Shown here one piece after another: positions 40,775 through 48,720 of a stretch of 64,000 nucleotides of DNA (position 1 is its first letter; the number at the start of each line of letters is the position of its first letter). Source of the DNA: Flavobacterium crassostreae. GTDB lineage: Bacteria > Bacteroidota > Bacteroidia > Flavobacteriales > Flavobacteriaceae. The notes under the pieces are model-generated. The model was given only the letters and a program-made list of their open reading frames with translations. It was not told the DNA's origin and made no database searches. The stretch spans positions 1,736,001 through 1,800,000 of the forward strand of contig NZ_CP017688.1 in assembly GCF_001831475.1 (NCBI RefSeq), read 5' to 3'. A program made the translations under genes and the position numbers.

Positions 40775-41401
40775 TTAAATCATTAAGAGTGCTTTTATGG
40801 TTTGTTGTATGTGTTGGGTGAGATCCTGTACGATGTATTGGTCATAGGCTTCTTCGGAGTCTAAATGCAACAGCGTTTTAAAATACTCTTTGTTCATATG
40901 AAAATGAAAAAAAGTTCCTAAAATGGTAGGCGTAAGCAGTGGTATGGCAATGTCTTTTTTAAAAATACCTTCTTCTTGGCCTATTAGCACGATAGCCTCT
41001 AGGGCATTAAAATTGCTTTTTCGGAGGGCTGTAAAAGCGTCAATATCCAGATCCCTTTTTTTGGTGGCCACCTCAAAGTGCAAGATTCTATAAATACCTT
41101 TGTTGGCATTAATCTGGTGGATATAAATTTCAATTAGTTTGTTTATTTTTTCTTTAGAAGAAATATTTTGGAGCAATAAAGCATCAATCATGGCTTTTAA
41201 ATCTTTAGTTCTAAATAAAACCAAAGATTCTAACAAGCCTTCTTTAGACCCAAAATAATACGATACCATAGCCACATTAATCTTTGCTTCTTTGGCAATG
41301 GTTCTAATTGGCGTGCCATCAAATCCTTTTTCGGCAAACAGGCTTTCGGCTACTTCTAAAATTTGAATCTGTTTGCTATTAAATTCGGTAGTAAATGGCA
41401 T
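40775..41401 (-). CDS. TetR/AcrR-family transcriptional regulator
   Basis: 208-aa regulator. The N-terminal HTH (about residues 10-55) contains LFAEKGFDGTPIRTIAKEA and INVAMVSYYFGSKEGLLESL; the C-terminal ligand domain is not assignable. ATG 41401 is preferred to the extended frame from 41449 because the -7 box TAACTTTG lies at 41420-41427. Two perfect tandem 11-bp repeats (41460-41481) lie just upstream of the -33 box and are candidate regulator-binding sites. No target gene is adjacent in the same operon; divergent from the doxX operon. Confidence 0.88.
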   Translation of the reverse strand: MPFTTEFNSKQIQILEVAESLFAEKGFDGTPIRTIAKEAKINVAMVSYYFGSKEGLLESLVLFRTKDLKAMIDALLLQNISSKEKINKLIEIYIHQINANKGIYRILHFEVATKKRDLDIDAFTALRKSNFNALEAIVLIGQEEGIFKKDIAIPLLTPTILGTFFHFHMNKEYFKTLLHLDSEEAYDQYIVQDLTQHIQQTIKALLMI

Positions 41402-41419
41402 AATAATATTTTTTTGAAA

Positions 41420-41449
41420 CAAAGTTAAAACAACGGTTAATTTAAACAA
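41420..41449 (-). promoter_or_regulatory. Promoter of the TetR gene
   Basis: Minus strand: TTG (41449-41447), 19 nt, TAACTTTG (41427-41420). The -7 box lies 18 nt before the ATG. Confidence 0.6.
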
Positions 41450-41459
41450 TTATTTTAAT

Positions 41460-41481
41460 TTCTTTAACATTTCTTTAACAT
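41460..41481. repeat. Two tandem 11-bp repeats upstream of the TetR promoter
   Basis: TTCTTTAACAT occurs twice without a gap (41460-41470 and 41471-41481), beginning 11 nt upstream of the -33 box. One repeat per helical turn is typical of an activator or autoregulator site. Confidence 0.5.
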
Positions 41482-41594
41482 TTATTTAATAATGTATTTC
41501 TGAAACCTAATTGGAGGTCTGTGACCCACAAAAGTTGCTTTGTATCTTATTTGTAAAAAAAGAAATTGGAATGCTGTTTTAATTTTTATAAAAT

Positions 41595-41608
41595 AATGAA
41601 CGTTCATT
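41595..41608. promoter_or_regulatory. Palindromic operator before doxX
   Basis: AATGAACGTTCATT is a perfect 14-bp palindrome, 13 nt upstream of the -7 box at 41622-41629, thus covering the -33 region. Form and place suit a TetR-family operator; the operon's own TetR (42041-42646) is the likely ligand. Confidence 0.6.
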
Positions 41609-41621
41609 CTTTTTTTTGTAG

Positions 41622-41629
41622 TATCTTTG
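41622..41629 (+). promoter_or_regulatory. doxX-operon -7 box
   Basis: TATCTTTG fits TAnnTTTG, 18 nt before the doxX ATG. Confidence 0.5.
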
Positions 41630-41647
41630 TATCCTAAAAAATACAAC

Positions 41648-42031
41648 ATGACTAAAAACAAAATTTTATTTTGGACTATAATAAAAGCAATTATGGCAAT
41701 TTTTATGCTATATGGCGGCATACAGCACTTTGTTGCTACGGCATTTTATTGGCCTTTTGTTCCTGGATTTTTGCCTTTTAAAATGGCTATAATTTATATT
41801 TCAGGATTCCTAGAAATAGCAGTAGGGATCTTGTTGTTATTTAAAAAATCACAAGGCGTAGCAGCAATGGCATTGTTGGTTTTGATGCTTGTTTTTTTGC
41901 CCATACATATTTGGGATGTCTTCTCAGAGACTCCAGCCATAGGCAGCACACAGGCAGCTTTGGTACGCTTGCCAGTACAACTACTTTTTATAGCAATAAG
42001 CTGGAAATTAAAGAAAATTTATTTTACCTAA
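41648..42031 (+). CDS. DoxX-family membrane protein
   Basis: 127-aa four-helix inner-membrane protein of the DoxX/DoxD-like family. Hydrophobic segments at about 8-28, 45-65, 70-90 and 100-122; MLYGGIQHFV and KMAIIYISGFLEIAVGILLL are typical. I choose ATG 41648 over a TTG at 41627 since the latter overlaps the -7 box. It is first in a three-gene operon with a TetR regulator (10-nt gap) and a nitroreductase. DoxX-like proteins often accompany redox or detoxification genes; exact role unknown. Confidence 0.8.
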   Translation: MTKNKILFWTIIKAIMAIFMLYGGIQHFVATAFYWPFVPGFLPFKMAIIYISGFLEIAVGILLLFKKSQGVAAMALLVLMLVFLPIHIWDVFSETPAIGSTQAALVRLPVQLLFIAISWKLKKIYFT

Positions 42032-42040
42032 ACCCCAATT

Positions 42041-42646
42041 ATGGCATTGCTCCAAAAAAGTAAAGACAAACGCAGCGCACTCCTAAAGGCAACCTTAGCA
42101 TTAGTTAATAATGGCGGTATCCAGAGCGCCTCTATGGCAAAGGTAGCCAAAATGGCTTGTGTCTCGCCGGCTACAATCTATCTGTATTTTGATAGCAAAC
42201 AAGATTTGGTAAACCAATTGTATTTGAGTGTAAAAAGTGCATTTGCAGAAGCAGCTTTTGCAGCATATAATAAAGACGAAAGAGTCAAACAAAATTTTGA
42301 AAAAATATGGCATGCCATGGCTTGCTATAAATCCAGTTATACAGAAGAAGCCTCGTTTTTATCCCAATGTGACAACACTCCAATGATTGATGAGTCCACC
42401 AGACAAGAGGGCTTAGTACACTTTAAACCTCTCTTTGATTTGTGGGAGCAAGGCAAGAAAGAGGGCATAATAAAGGATGTTTCGCCGTATTTGTTATACG
42501 CTTACAGTATTTATCCTATTGCTTTTTTGGTCAACATGCAAGTTAGAGGCAACTGCTCCCTAAATAGTGCAGTAATAAAACAAGCTTTTGAGGCTGCTTG
42601 GGATAGTATTGGAGTTGTTGGTGGTGGCGTAAGGGATTTTAAATAA
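42041..42646 (+). CDS. TetR-family regulator of the doxX operon
   Basis: 201-aa regulator. The HTH is in residues 10-55: SALLKATLALVNNGGIQSAS, then MAKVAKMACVSPATIYLYF and SKQDLVNQLY. The ligand domain contains ASFLSQCDNTPMI, seen in several Bacteroidota TetR proteins. The start lies 10 nt after doxX and 48 nt before the nitroreductase. It probably represses the operon through the palindrome at 41595-41608 and responds to an electrophile or quinone-like compound (inference from its neighbours). Confidence 0.88.
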   Translation: MALLQKSKDKRSALLKATLALVNNGGIQSASMAKVAKMACVSPATIYLYFDSKQDLVNQLYLSVKSAFAEAAFAAYNKDERVKQNFEKIWHAMACYKSSYTEEASFLSQCDNTPMIDESTRQEGLVHFKPLFDLWEQGKKEGIIKDVSPYLLYAYSIYPIAFLVNMQVRGNCSLNSAVIKQAFEAAWDSIGVVGGGVRDFK

Positions 42647-42694
42647 AGAAATTAAGTATCAAAATAAATTAAAATTAACCCGTAAATATAAAAC

Positions 42695-43327
42695 ATGGAA
42701 TTATTAGATAAATTAAAATGGCGCTATGCTGCCAAAGCAATGAATGGACAACAAGTAGCCCAAGAAGATCTAGATAAAATTCTGGAAGCAGCCATTTTGG
42801 CCCCAACCTCTAGTGGTTTACAGCCATTTGAGATCCTGGTGGTTACCAATCCAGAACTTAAAGAAAAAATTAGAGCCATTGGCTGGAACCAATCTGTGAT
42901 TACCGATTGTTCTCATTTACTGGTGTTTGCCGCCTGGGATACCTATACAGCAGAACGCATCAATACCATGTTTGACCTTACCAATACCGTGCGTGGTTTT
43001 AAAAACGAAGGTTGGGAAAACTACCGTCAAATGCTCTTGAATATGTACCCACAAAGAGATCCAGAGGTTAACTTTCAGCACGCAGCAAGACAAGCCTATA
43101 TTGCCTTTTCGCAAGCCATCACAGCAGCGGCATTTTTGGGTGTAGATAGCACACCAATAGAAGGATTTGATCCAGAGGCTTTAGACGAAATTTTAAATTT
43201 AAAGCAAAAAGGACTCCGTAGCTGTGTTATATTGCCACTTGGATACCGAGATGCAGAGAAAGACTGGCTAGTAAATTTAGTAAAAGTTAGAAAAAGCAAG
43301 GAAGATCTAGTAACCTTTATCCAATAA
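42695..43327 (+). CDS. NAD(P)H-dependent oxidoreductase, nitroreductase family
   Basis: 210-aa FMN-dependent nitroreductase of NfsB type. FMN-contact motifs: RYAAKAMNG near the N-terminus (residues 10-18), APTSSGLQPFEILVV (36-50), and GLRSCVILPLGYRD near the C-terminus. Works as a dimer, reducing nitroaromatics, quinones or flavins with NAD(P)H. Third gene of the doxX-tetR operon, supporting a xenobiotic or electrophile detoxification role. A terminator follows 28 nt after the stop. Confidence 0.92.
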   Translation: MELLDKLKWRYAAKAMNGQQVAQEDLDKILEAAILAPTSSGLQPFEILVVTNPELKEKIRAIGWNQSVITDCSHLLVFAAWDTYTAERINTMFDLTNTVRGFKNEGWENYRQMLLNMYPQRDPEVNFQHAARQAYIAFSQAITAAAFLGVDSTPIEGFDPEALDEILNLKQKGLRSCVILPLGYRDAEKDWLVNLVKVRKSKEDLVTFIQ

Positions 43328-43355
43328 AGAGAACAGTACTCTCCAGCAAGTAACC

Positions 43356-43392
43356 ACGAAAGCCTTTCATTTTTATATTGAAGGGCTTTCGT
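43356..43392 (+). terminator. Terminator of the doxX operon
   Basis: 14-bp stem with one G-U pair (43356-43369 with 43379-43392), 9-nt loop, T-rich end. Confidence 0.8.
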
Positions 43393-43518
43393 TATTTTTA
43401 GAAATAAATAGCTAAAAACACACATCTGTAACTAGTTGTAATATAGTGATTTATGTTTTTACTATTCAAATTGTGAATATCTATTGGATCCATAAGGTAT
43501 TTTAGTTGCTTTAAAATC

Positions 43519-43526
43519 TATCTTTG
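43519..43526 (+). promoter_or_regulatory. -7 box of the DUF4494 gene
   Basis: TATCTTTG fits TAnnTTTG, 25 nt before the ATG at 43552. Confidence 0.45.
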
Positions 43527-43551
43527 CGCTCCTTAAAAAAAAGAAATAGAT

Positions 43552-44094
43552 ATGAGCACAACTTGGTACGAATGCAAAGTAAAATATAGAAAAACAGACG
43601 ATAGTGGCGTACAAAAGGTTACCACAGAACCCTATTTAATAGATGCCTTATCGTATACCGAAGCCGAGAGCAGAATTAACGAAGAAATGGCAGCCTATAT
43701 CAGTGAAGAATTTAAGATAACCAACATAAAGGTGGCTAATTTTGCCGAAATTCATCCTTTTGAAAATGCCGATAGATGGTTTAAATCTAAGGTTTCCTTG
43801 ATTGCTTATGATGAAGAAAGTGGAAAAGAACGCAAAACCAACCTGTATTTATTAATTCAGGCTAACGATGTGAAAGAAGCGTATGATAACACCGTTCATG
43901 TCATGAAAAACACCATGGGAGATTACAGCATTCCGGCAATTACAGAGTCGCCTATTTTGGATGTATTTCCTTATTTTTCTGGCGAAGAAGGAGAGTTAGA
44001 ACAACTAGAAAAATTCAATGCCCTAAAAGCATCTAAGCCAGATATACTTGCCACTACTCAAGACCCAATAGAACCAGAAACTAATCCGGAATAA
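43552..44094 (+). CDS. DUF4494 domain protein
   Basis: 180-aa cytoplasmic protein of the Bacteroidota-specific DUF4494 family. Typical marks are TTWYECKVKYRKTDDSG at the N-terminus, EPYLIDALSYTEAESRI, FKITNIKVANFAEIHPF and DRWFKSKVSLIAYDEESGKE. The fold looks like two similar beta-alpha halves (TEAESRI and VKEAYDN segments). The last ~35 residues are acidic and low-complexity. Function is unknown. A single gene with its own -7 box and terminator. Confidence 0.88.
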   Translation: MSTTWYECKVKYRKTDDSGVQKVTTEPYLIDALSYTEAESRINEEMAAYISEEFKITNIKVANFAEIHPFENADRWFKSKVSLIAYDEESGKERKTNLYLLIQANDVKEAYDNTVHVMKNTMGDYSIPAITESPILDVFPYFSGEEGELEQLEKFNALKASKPDILATTQDPIEPETNPE

Positions 44095-44137
44095 GGAGTA
44101 TAAAGATTCCAACAATATAAAATAAGTTACCTAAAAT

Positions 44138-44180
44138 AAAAGGTTGTAAAGTCCGTCATTTTCGGATTTTACAACCTTTT
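44138..44180. terminator. Bidirectional terminator
   Basis: 18-bp stem with one G-U pair (44138-44155 with 44163-44180), 7-nt loop, A-rich left and T-rich right, serving the DUF4494 gene and the convergent PLP-enzyme gene. Confidence 0.85.
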
Positions 44181-44199
44181 TAGATAAAATCAGTTTTTT

Positions 44200-46044
44200 T
44201 TAAATGGTTGCAACAAAATTTGAAAACACCTTTTTATGACGTTCTAAATCCATATTAGCAGACAAAGATACGCGTACAATATAGTCTTTGTCATCTTCTT
44301 TTGTGGTTCCTTGCGTAGAAGTGGCAGGGATGGTCCAGTAACATCCTTTTAGTTGGCCATAGCTTACGCAAAATTTACTCTCGTTAGGGATTTCTTGGAT
44401 CATTAGATTAATTAATTGCAAGTTCAAGTCCCTTTTATAGTTTTCTTTTTCTTGGGCAGTAGCTCCTTTTGTCGGAAGATCTAAAGAGAAAACCGAAGGC
44501 GTAAACCCTTGTTGGGCTAATTCTTCCGAAACAAAATTAATCTTTGCTTCTGGCAACGCAGTTTGAATAAAAGTCACAAAATCTCGAGTATTCGCGTATG
44601 CAGCCGCAATCCTTTGATTCATTGAAGGCAATTGTTTGGCTAGTATTTGGTACTGAAGTTCCGTAGCTTCATTATCACAAAGTGCCAAATGAAGTGCAAT
44701 TTTTTGCATGAATCCATCGGTTTGTTCGTTACCCACACAATAGCCAGCAGTACATTGTCCGCCACTAGGAAACTTGGACCCGCTAGCAAAAGATATCGTT
44801 TGTACTGAGGTCAGCAACCCATCTGGTGCCAAAAATGGTACATTAGGGCAAAACGTTTGATCCAATATAAACACTGGAGCAACAGCAATACTACCCGATT
44901 CAGTATGGCGTTCTTGGCTCAAAACGGTTTTTAGTTCTATCAGATCCGGAACTTCGACTCTTGGATTTGTTGGAATTTCGGCAATTATATACGGGATAGC
45001 ATCTTCTAGGGCTATTTGTGTTAAAACCCTAGCAATACTCTGCACCATGTTATTGGCACCATCTACTAGTAGGTCTACTATTTCTACATTGGGCAAGGTT
45101 GCAGCAACACGCCTTGCTTGGTCATTGGTCCCGCCATAGCAATTGGGAGGAACAATGATTTTTATTTTTTTGTGGTTGTGGTTTTGCACGGCATCATGTA
45201 TCAAACCCATTAAAATGGCATATTGTATAGACAATCCACTAGAGGCTACTAATGGTTTTGTAGTGGTATGGGTAATCTCTTGGATGCAATTTAAAACTAT
45301 TTCTTGGTCTTGTTGTAAGGTACTTTTGGGTATAGAAATACGTTGTCCCACAAGAGATTGTAAAGCAATCAGACAGTTTTGGGGTGTCATTGCAATACTC
45401 TCTCGCCTTCTAACATGTTGTATTGCAGCAATGTAATCTTGGTTTTGTGCGCCATTAACAATTAAAACACTACCTAACGGGGCTTGCAGGCTGATAAAAA
45501 AATCTACTCCAGCAGCAATGGCGTTAGGTTCAAAAGGGGCTTGCTCTGAAATAAAAATAGTACTACCATCAAATGCAGGAATTGGGTCTTGTGGTGCTAT
45601 TTTTTTTATGTCAAAGCAATAACCATAGATGTTTTTAATTAGCTCTTGGTCCAAAAAATCTGGCAGTTTGTTGGTGTAGACCAGCTGTGTTTTTTTGTGA
45701 TCGAATACATTTTTTCTTAAAACAGCCAAAATAGGAATGGTTAAGGAAGAAAAACTGATAACGTTTTCGGCTGGTATATGGTGTATTTTGGCAATCGCCC
45801 ATTCTAAAACGCAAGACAAAGGATGCCCCAACCGGATGTAGTCATAGGCGGTTGGAAGTTGTTGAAGTGCTGTGGTTAGATCCTTTGGTGGGTTATTGAA
45901 TAGGGTTGTAAACTGGGTCAAAAATTGCGTTTTGGCTTGGTTTTCATTGTAAATATCCAGTCTATGGGTAGTTAAGTCTAGCCATGGAGTGGGCATGTTG
46001 TTTATTACTTCGGTTATATACTGTAGCATTTTGGTGTCTTTCAT
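44200..46044 (-). CDS. PLP-dependent enzyme, divergent Cys/Met-metabolism type
   Basis: 614 aa. The C-terminal ~350 residues resemble the gamma family of PLP enzymes (cystathionine gamma-synthase-like): NCYGGTNDQARRV, IAEIPTNPRVEVPDL, a D-Q-T-F segment after VFILD, and the probable PLP-lysine block SFASGSKFPSGGQCTAGYC. The N-terminal ~230 residues are an extra domain I do not recognise, making it about 200 residues longer than ordinary family members. It may act on sulfur amino acids, but the reaction cannot be named. A second start is possible at Met6. The minus-strand motif at 46160-46139 upstream is shared with the T9SS gene. Confidence 0.75.
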   Translation of the reverse strand: MKDTKMLQYITEVINNMPTPWLDLTTHRLDIYNENQAKTQFLTQFTTLFNNPPKDLTTALQQLPTAYDYIRLGHPLSCVLEWAIAKIHHIPAENVISFSSLTIPILAVLRKNVFDHKKTQLVYTNKLPDFLDQELIKNIYGYCFDIKKIAPQDPIPAFDGSTIFISEQAPFEPNAIAAGVDFFISLQAPLGSVLIVNGAQNQDYIAAIQHVRRRESIAMTPQNCLIALQSLVGQRISIPKSTLQQDQEIVLNCIQEITHTTTKPLVASSGLSIQYAILMGLIHDAVQNHNHKKIKIIVPPNCYGGTNDQARRVAATLPNVEIVDLLVDGANNMVQSIARVLTQIALEDAIPYIIAEIPTNPRVEVPDLIELKTVLSQERHTESGSIAVAPVFILDQTFCPNVPFLAPDGLLTSVQTISFASGSKFPSGGQCTAGYCVGNEQTDGFMQKIALHLALCDNEATELQYQILAKQLPSMNQRIAAAYANTRDFVTFIQTALPEAKINFVSEELAQQGFTPSVFSLDLPTKGATAQEKENYKRDLNLQLINLMIQEIPNESKFCVSYGQLKGCYWTIPATSTQGTTKEDDKDYIVRVSLSANMDLERHKKVFSNFVATI

Positions 46045-46355
46045 AATCGTACCTTTAGATAAGTTTGCAATTTACGTAATTAGATTTATTTAGAAAGACA
46101 GTAAGGGCTTTTATCTCCTAATTAGATTGCTTTTTTGGCGAACTAAAAAAGACATCAAAAGAGCGGATAGAAAACCGAAATTTAAAACCAATAGGAGTGG
46201 TTATCAGAGAGCTTGCTTTAACTAAACAATGCCCAAAGTAGTGCTTTGGGCATTGTTGAATAACTTAAAAAAATGCGTTGTAAAATAGAAATTTAAAAAC
46301 GCGTTATACGGATATATACGAACCTAGCTTAAACTTAGGAAATAATAAAAAAAGC
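46045..46355. other. Intergenic region with shared upstream motif and terminator
   Basis: 311 nt without a gene. Contains a terminator-like hairpin at 46225-46257 and, at 46139-46160, a 22-nt motif that recurs with one change at 47811-47832. No -7 box of the standard form was found for the PLP-enzyme gene. Confidence 0.5.
46225..46257 (-). terminator. Hairpin upstream of the PLP-enzyme region
   Basis: Perfect 14-bp stem AACAATGCCCAAAG (46225-46238) / CTTTGGGCATTGTT (46244-46257), 5-nt loop. It lies upstream of both neighbouring minus-strand genes' ends: 5' of 46044 and 3'-proximal to none, so it may end transcription arriving from the secreted pair (stop at 46356). Confidence 0.55.
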
Positions 46356-47222
46356 TTAAAAAGCCTTTATTCCACGTACTATGTTGGTATTTGATTTGTA
46401 GGTTTTAAATGCATGTGCATCATTAAAATAAAAAAAGTAAGCATTACTATCGCTAGCCTCTGTACTACTCCAATAATAAGCTGTATTTGATAATAAAGTG
46501 TTCCCTCCATTAAATAACGCTCTATTCACATACAAACGATTGTAGTATAGCTTACCTAACTCATCAATACTAGGCAGGTACCACCCTTTTCCTAATGAAG
46601 CAATGTAGGTTGCAGCGGGACTATTTGTCATTAAATTAGTGTTATAAACACCATCCCAGCTTCTAGTTGCATTAGTCACAGTTTCGATAGTCTGCCAAGT
46701 AGCAGTACTCTCTGTTAGAGAAACTATAAGACCATGTTCTAGGCCATCACTACCGCGGTGTAAATCATAAATAATACCACCATTAAATGCTTCTCCAAGA
46801 TAATGTGTAAAGCCTCCTACATTGCTATTTGCACTAAATAAGGCATAAGGGACACTTAATAATTGGCTAGTACCGGATATATTGTAACTAGTTCCGCCAA
46901 CGGGGTCTGTTTCTGTTTTAATAAAATAAGGACCTGCTGCCCAATTTATGCCTGCAAAAGTTCCTGTTACTGGTGTTCCAGCCCCAATTTCTAAACTAAC
47001 TAAACCGTTTATATTGGTGTTGGTTGTTTGGGTTTCGGTATATATTGCTGTGCCTGTCGCCGAGCCTTGTAGTACGCTTATTCGCATTCCTACTGAAGTG
47101 GATGTAATCAACTCGTTACTGCTATTGCGTAAAACGGCTTGGTAACTCATTTTTTTAGGAGCTTGCGCAAACATGCTTGCCGTTACTAGTATTCCTGCCA
47201 ATAGTGTGTAAAATTTCTTCAT
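46356..47222 (-). CDS. Secreted DUF1566/FISUMP-like protein
   Basis: 288 aa with a signal peptide (residues 1-19, MKKFYTLLAGILVTASMFA). The first half (20-130) is a beta-sandwich-like region typical of Bacteroidota surface proteins: KMSYQAVLRNSSNELI, QLLSVPYALFS. The second half resembles Lcl C-terminal/DUF1566 domains: GGIIYDL, GKGWYLPSIDELGKLY, YYWSSTEASDS and a terminal VRGIKAF. No sorting domain of its own. It starts 4 nt after the preceding gene (47227-47709), so the two are coupled. Probably exported to the surface or periplasm; ligand unknown. Confidence 0.82.
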   Translation of the reverse strand: MKKFYTLLAGILVTASMFAQAPKKMSYQAVLRNSSNELITSTSVGMRISVLQGSATGTAIYTETQTTNTNINGLVSLEIGAGTPVTGTFAGINWAAGPYFIKTETDPVGGTSYNISGTSQLLSVPYALFSANSNVGGFTHYLGEAFNGGIIYDLHRGSDGLEHGLIVSLTESTATWQTIETVTNATRSWDGVYNTNLMTNSPAATYIASLGKGWYLPSIDELGKLYYNRLYVNRALFNGGNTLLSNTAYYWSSTEASDSNAYFFYFNDAHAFKTYKSNTNIVRGIKAF

Positions 47223-47226
47223 GTTT

Positions 47227-47709
47227 TTATTTTTTAATAATTTTAAAGGTTTTTGTTTCTTGGTTATTGTTGTTTACTTTTAAAAAGTAGATACCCTTAG
47301 GCAAGTGTTCTAAATTTATTTTCTCGGAGTTGCTAGCTATTTTTCTGTTTTCGATTAGTTTTCCTACGGAGCTGTAAAGTTGTAACTGTAAGGTTGTAAG
47401 TTCTAATTTTCCAGTATTGAGAATTAAATAATCTGCCGTTGGGTTAGGATAAGCTGCTAGCTCTAAATCAATAAAATGATGATTATCTAAACCCAATACA
47501 ACAGCTATTTCATAAGGTTGTTGTACTCCTTGTGCTATTGAGCCTGCTGTGTCGGTATTGGTAGTATATACAATTTGCCCTACGGAATAAGAAGCTGTAC
47601 CTCCGCTACCCAAGGCATTGTTACCGGTTGCATTTGTGGTCTGTTGTGCTTGCATTGTTAACCCAATACCTAACAGCAAAACACTCCATCGTACTTTTTT
47701 TTGTTTCAT
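47227..47709 (-). CDS. Short secreted protein with T9SS type A sorting domain
   Basis: 160 aa in three parts: signal peptide (about 1-21, ending MQAQ), a short Gly/Ser/Thr-rich segment with GSGGTASYSVGQIVYTT and AQGVQQPYEI (22-70), and a C-terminal type IX secretion sorting domain (about 85-160) with AYPNPTADYL, LQLYSSVGKLIENRKI and GIYFLKVN. The T9SS exports and anchors it to the cell surface. It is the first gene of a pair with the DUF1566-like protein. This small two-part form, almost all tail, suggests a partner or anchor for the next gene product (inference). Confidence 0.88.
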   Translation of the reverse strand: MKQKKVRWSVLLLGIGLTMQAQQTTNATGNNALGSGGTASYSVGQIVYTTNTDTAGSIAQGVQQPYEIAVVLGLDNHHFIDLELAAYPNPTADYLILNTGKLELTTLQLQLYSSVGKLIENRKIASNSEKINLEHLPKGIYFLKVNNNNQETKTFKIIKK

Positions 47710-47832
47710 TTTTTTGTAGTCTAAATTAATTTTAATAAATTTTTATAACACGAAAATACAAATTAAAAAGATAATTTAACAAATTAGATAAAGGCTTTAG
47801 TGTTTTTTACCGAACTAAAAAAGACATTAAAA

Positions 47833-47893
47833 TACCGCAAATGTACAGGATAGCTGCTCTATTATGGCGGCTTTAGTTTGTACGTTTGCGGTA
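47833..47893 (-). terminator. Long hairpin after trpA
   Basis: 14-nt arms (47833-47846 and 47880-47893) complementary with one mismatch, enclosing 33 nt with a further imperfect AGCTGC/GCGGCT stem. It begins 26 nt beyond the trpA stop and is the likely end of the trp operon. The big structured loop is unusual for a simple terminator. Confidence 0.55.
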
Positions 47894-47919
47894 AAATGTG
47901 TTTTTATAAAAAAATCTAA

Positions 47920-48681
47920 TTAGCGGATTTCTTTTATAAAATCTGCTATTTTATGGGTGCCGTTCTGGGTTAAATGTTGGATAAAGGCACTCCCAATAAT
48001 GGCGCCTTGGGCGTATTGTGTAGCCTGCTGAAAGGTTTCTTTATTATTAATACCAAAACCAACTATTTGAGGGTTTTTTAACTCCATGTTGGCAATTTTT
48101 TTGAAATAAGTTTCTTGGGTTGTACCAAATCCAGATTCAGATCCTGTAACGCTGGCAGAACTCACCATGTAGATAAATCCGTCGGATACGCTATCAATAA
48201 AACCAATACGCTCGGCGCTGGTTTGTGGGGTTATCAAAAACACATTGATTAGGCCGTGTTTTTCAAAAATGGTTTTGTAGTGTTCTGCATATACATCCAC
48301 TGGAAGATCTGGGATGATCAATCCATCAATACCTATTTCTTGGCATTTTTTGCAAAAAGCATCTACTCCGTATTGTAGCACGGGATTGAAATAGCCCATG
48401 ATAATTAGCGGAATTTGTACGCTTTCGCGAATGGTACGCAGTTGATCAAAAAGCACTTGTGTGGTCATGCCGTTGTGTAGGGCTTGGGTAGAGCTGGCTT
48501 GAATGGTTGGACCATCTGCTAGAGGATCACTAAATGGCAATCCGATTTCGATTAGGTCTACGCCGCTTTTTTCTAAATCCTGAATGATTTGTACGGTATC
48601 GTTTAAATTGGGGTATCCTGCCGAAAAATAGATGGATAGTATTTTTTTTCCTTCTTGTAATTTTTTAGTTATTCTGTTCAT
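47920..48681 (-). CDS. trpA: Tryptophan synthase alpha subunit
   Basis: 253-aa TIM barrel that cleaves indole-3-glycerol phosphate to indole and G3P. Catalytic Glu45 (DLIEIGLPFSDPLADG) and Asp56 are present, as are the phosphate-binding GFGINN segment and IIGSAFIQ near the C-terminus. Works with TrpB as an alpha2-beta2 complex passing indole through a tunnel. Last gene of the trp operon, but separated from trpB by a GGCT-fold gene and a repeat element. Confidence 0.97.
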   Translation of the reverse strand: MNRITKKLQEGKKILSIYFSAGYPNLNDTVQIIQDLEKSGVDLIEIGLPFSDPLADGPTIQASSTQALHNGMTTQVLFDQLRTIRESVQIPLIIMGYFNPVLQYGVDAFCKKCQEIGIDGLIIPDLPVDVYAEHYKTIFEKHGLINVFLITPQTSAERIGFIDSVSDGFIYMVSSASVTGSESGFGTTQETYFKKIANMELKNPQIVGFGINNKETFQQATQYAQGAIIGSAFIQHLTQNGTHKIADFIKEIR

Positions 48682-48720
48682 GAGTACGGGTATTTTGGTT
48701 GCTGTAATTTTGGGGTCTAT

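Noticed and set aside
40707..40780. Minus-strand frame ending in a hydrophobic stretch (LLGILFGGVFWVQAQL) just after the TetR gene
   Set aside because: It has no start codon, and its upstream part is only the TetR gene read out of frame; could be a gene relic but cannot be supported.
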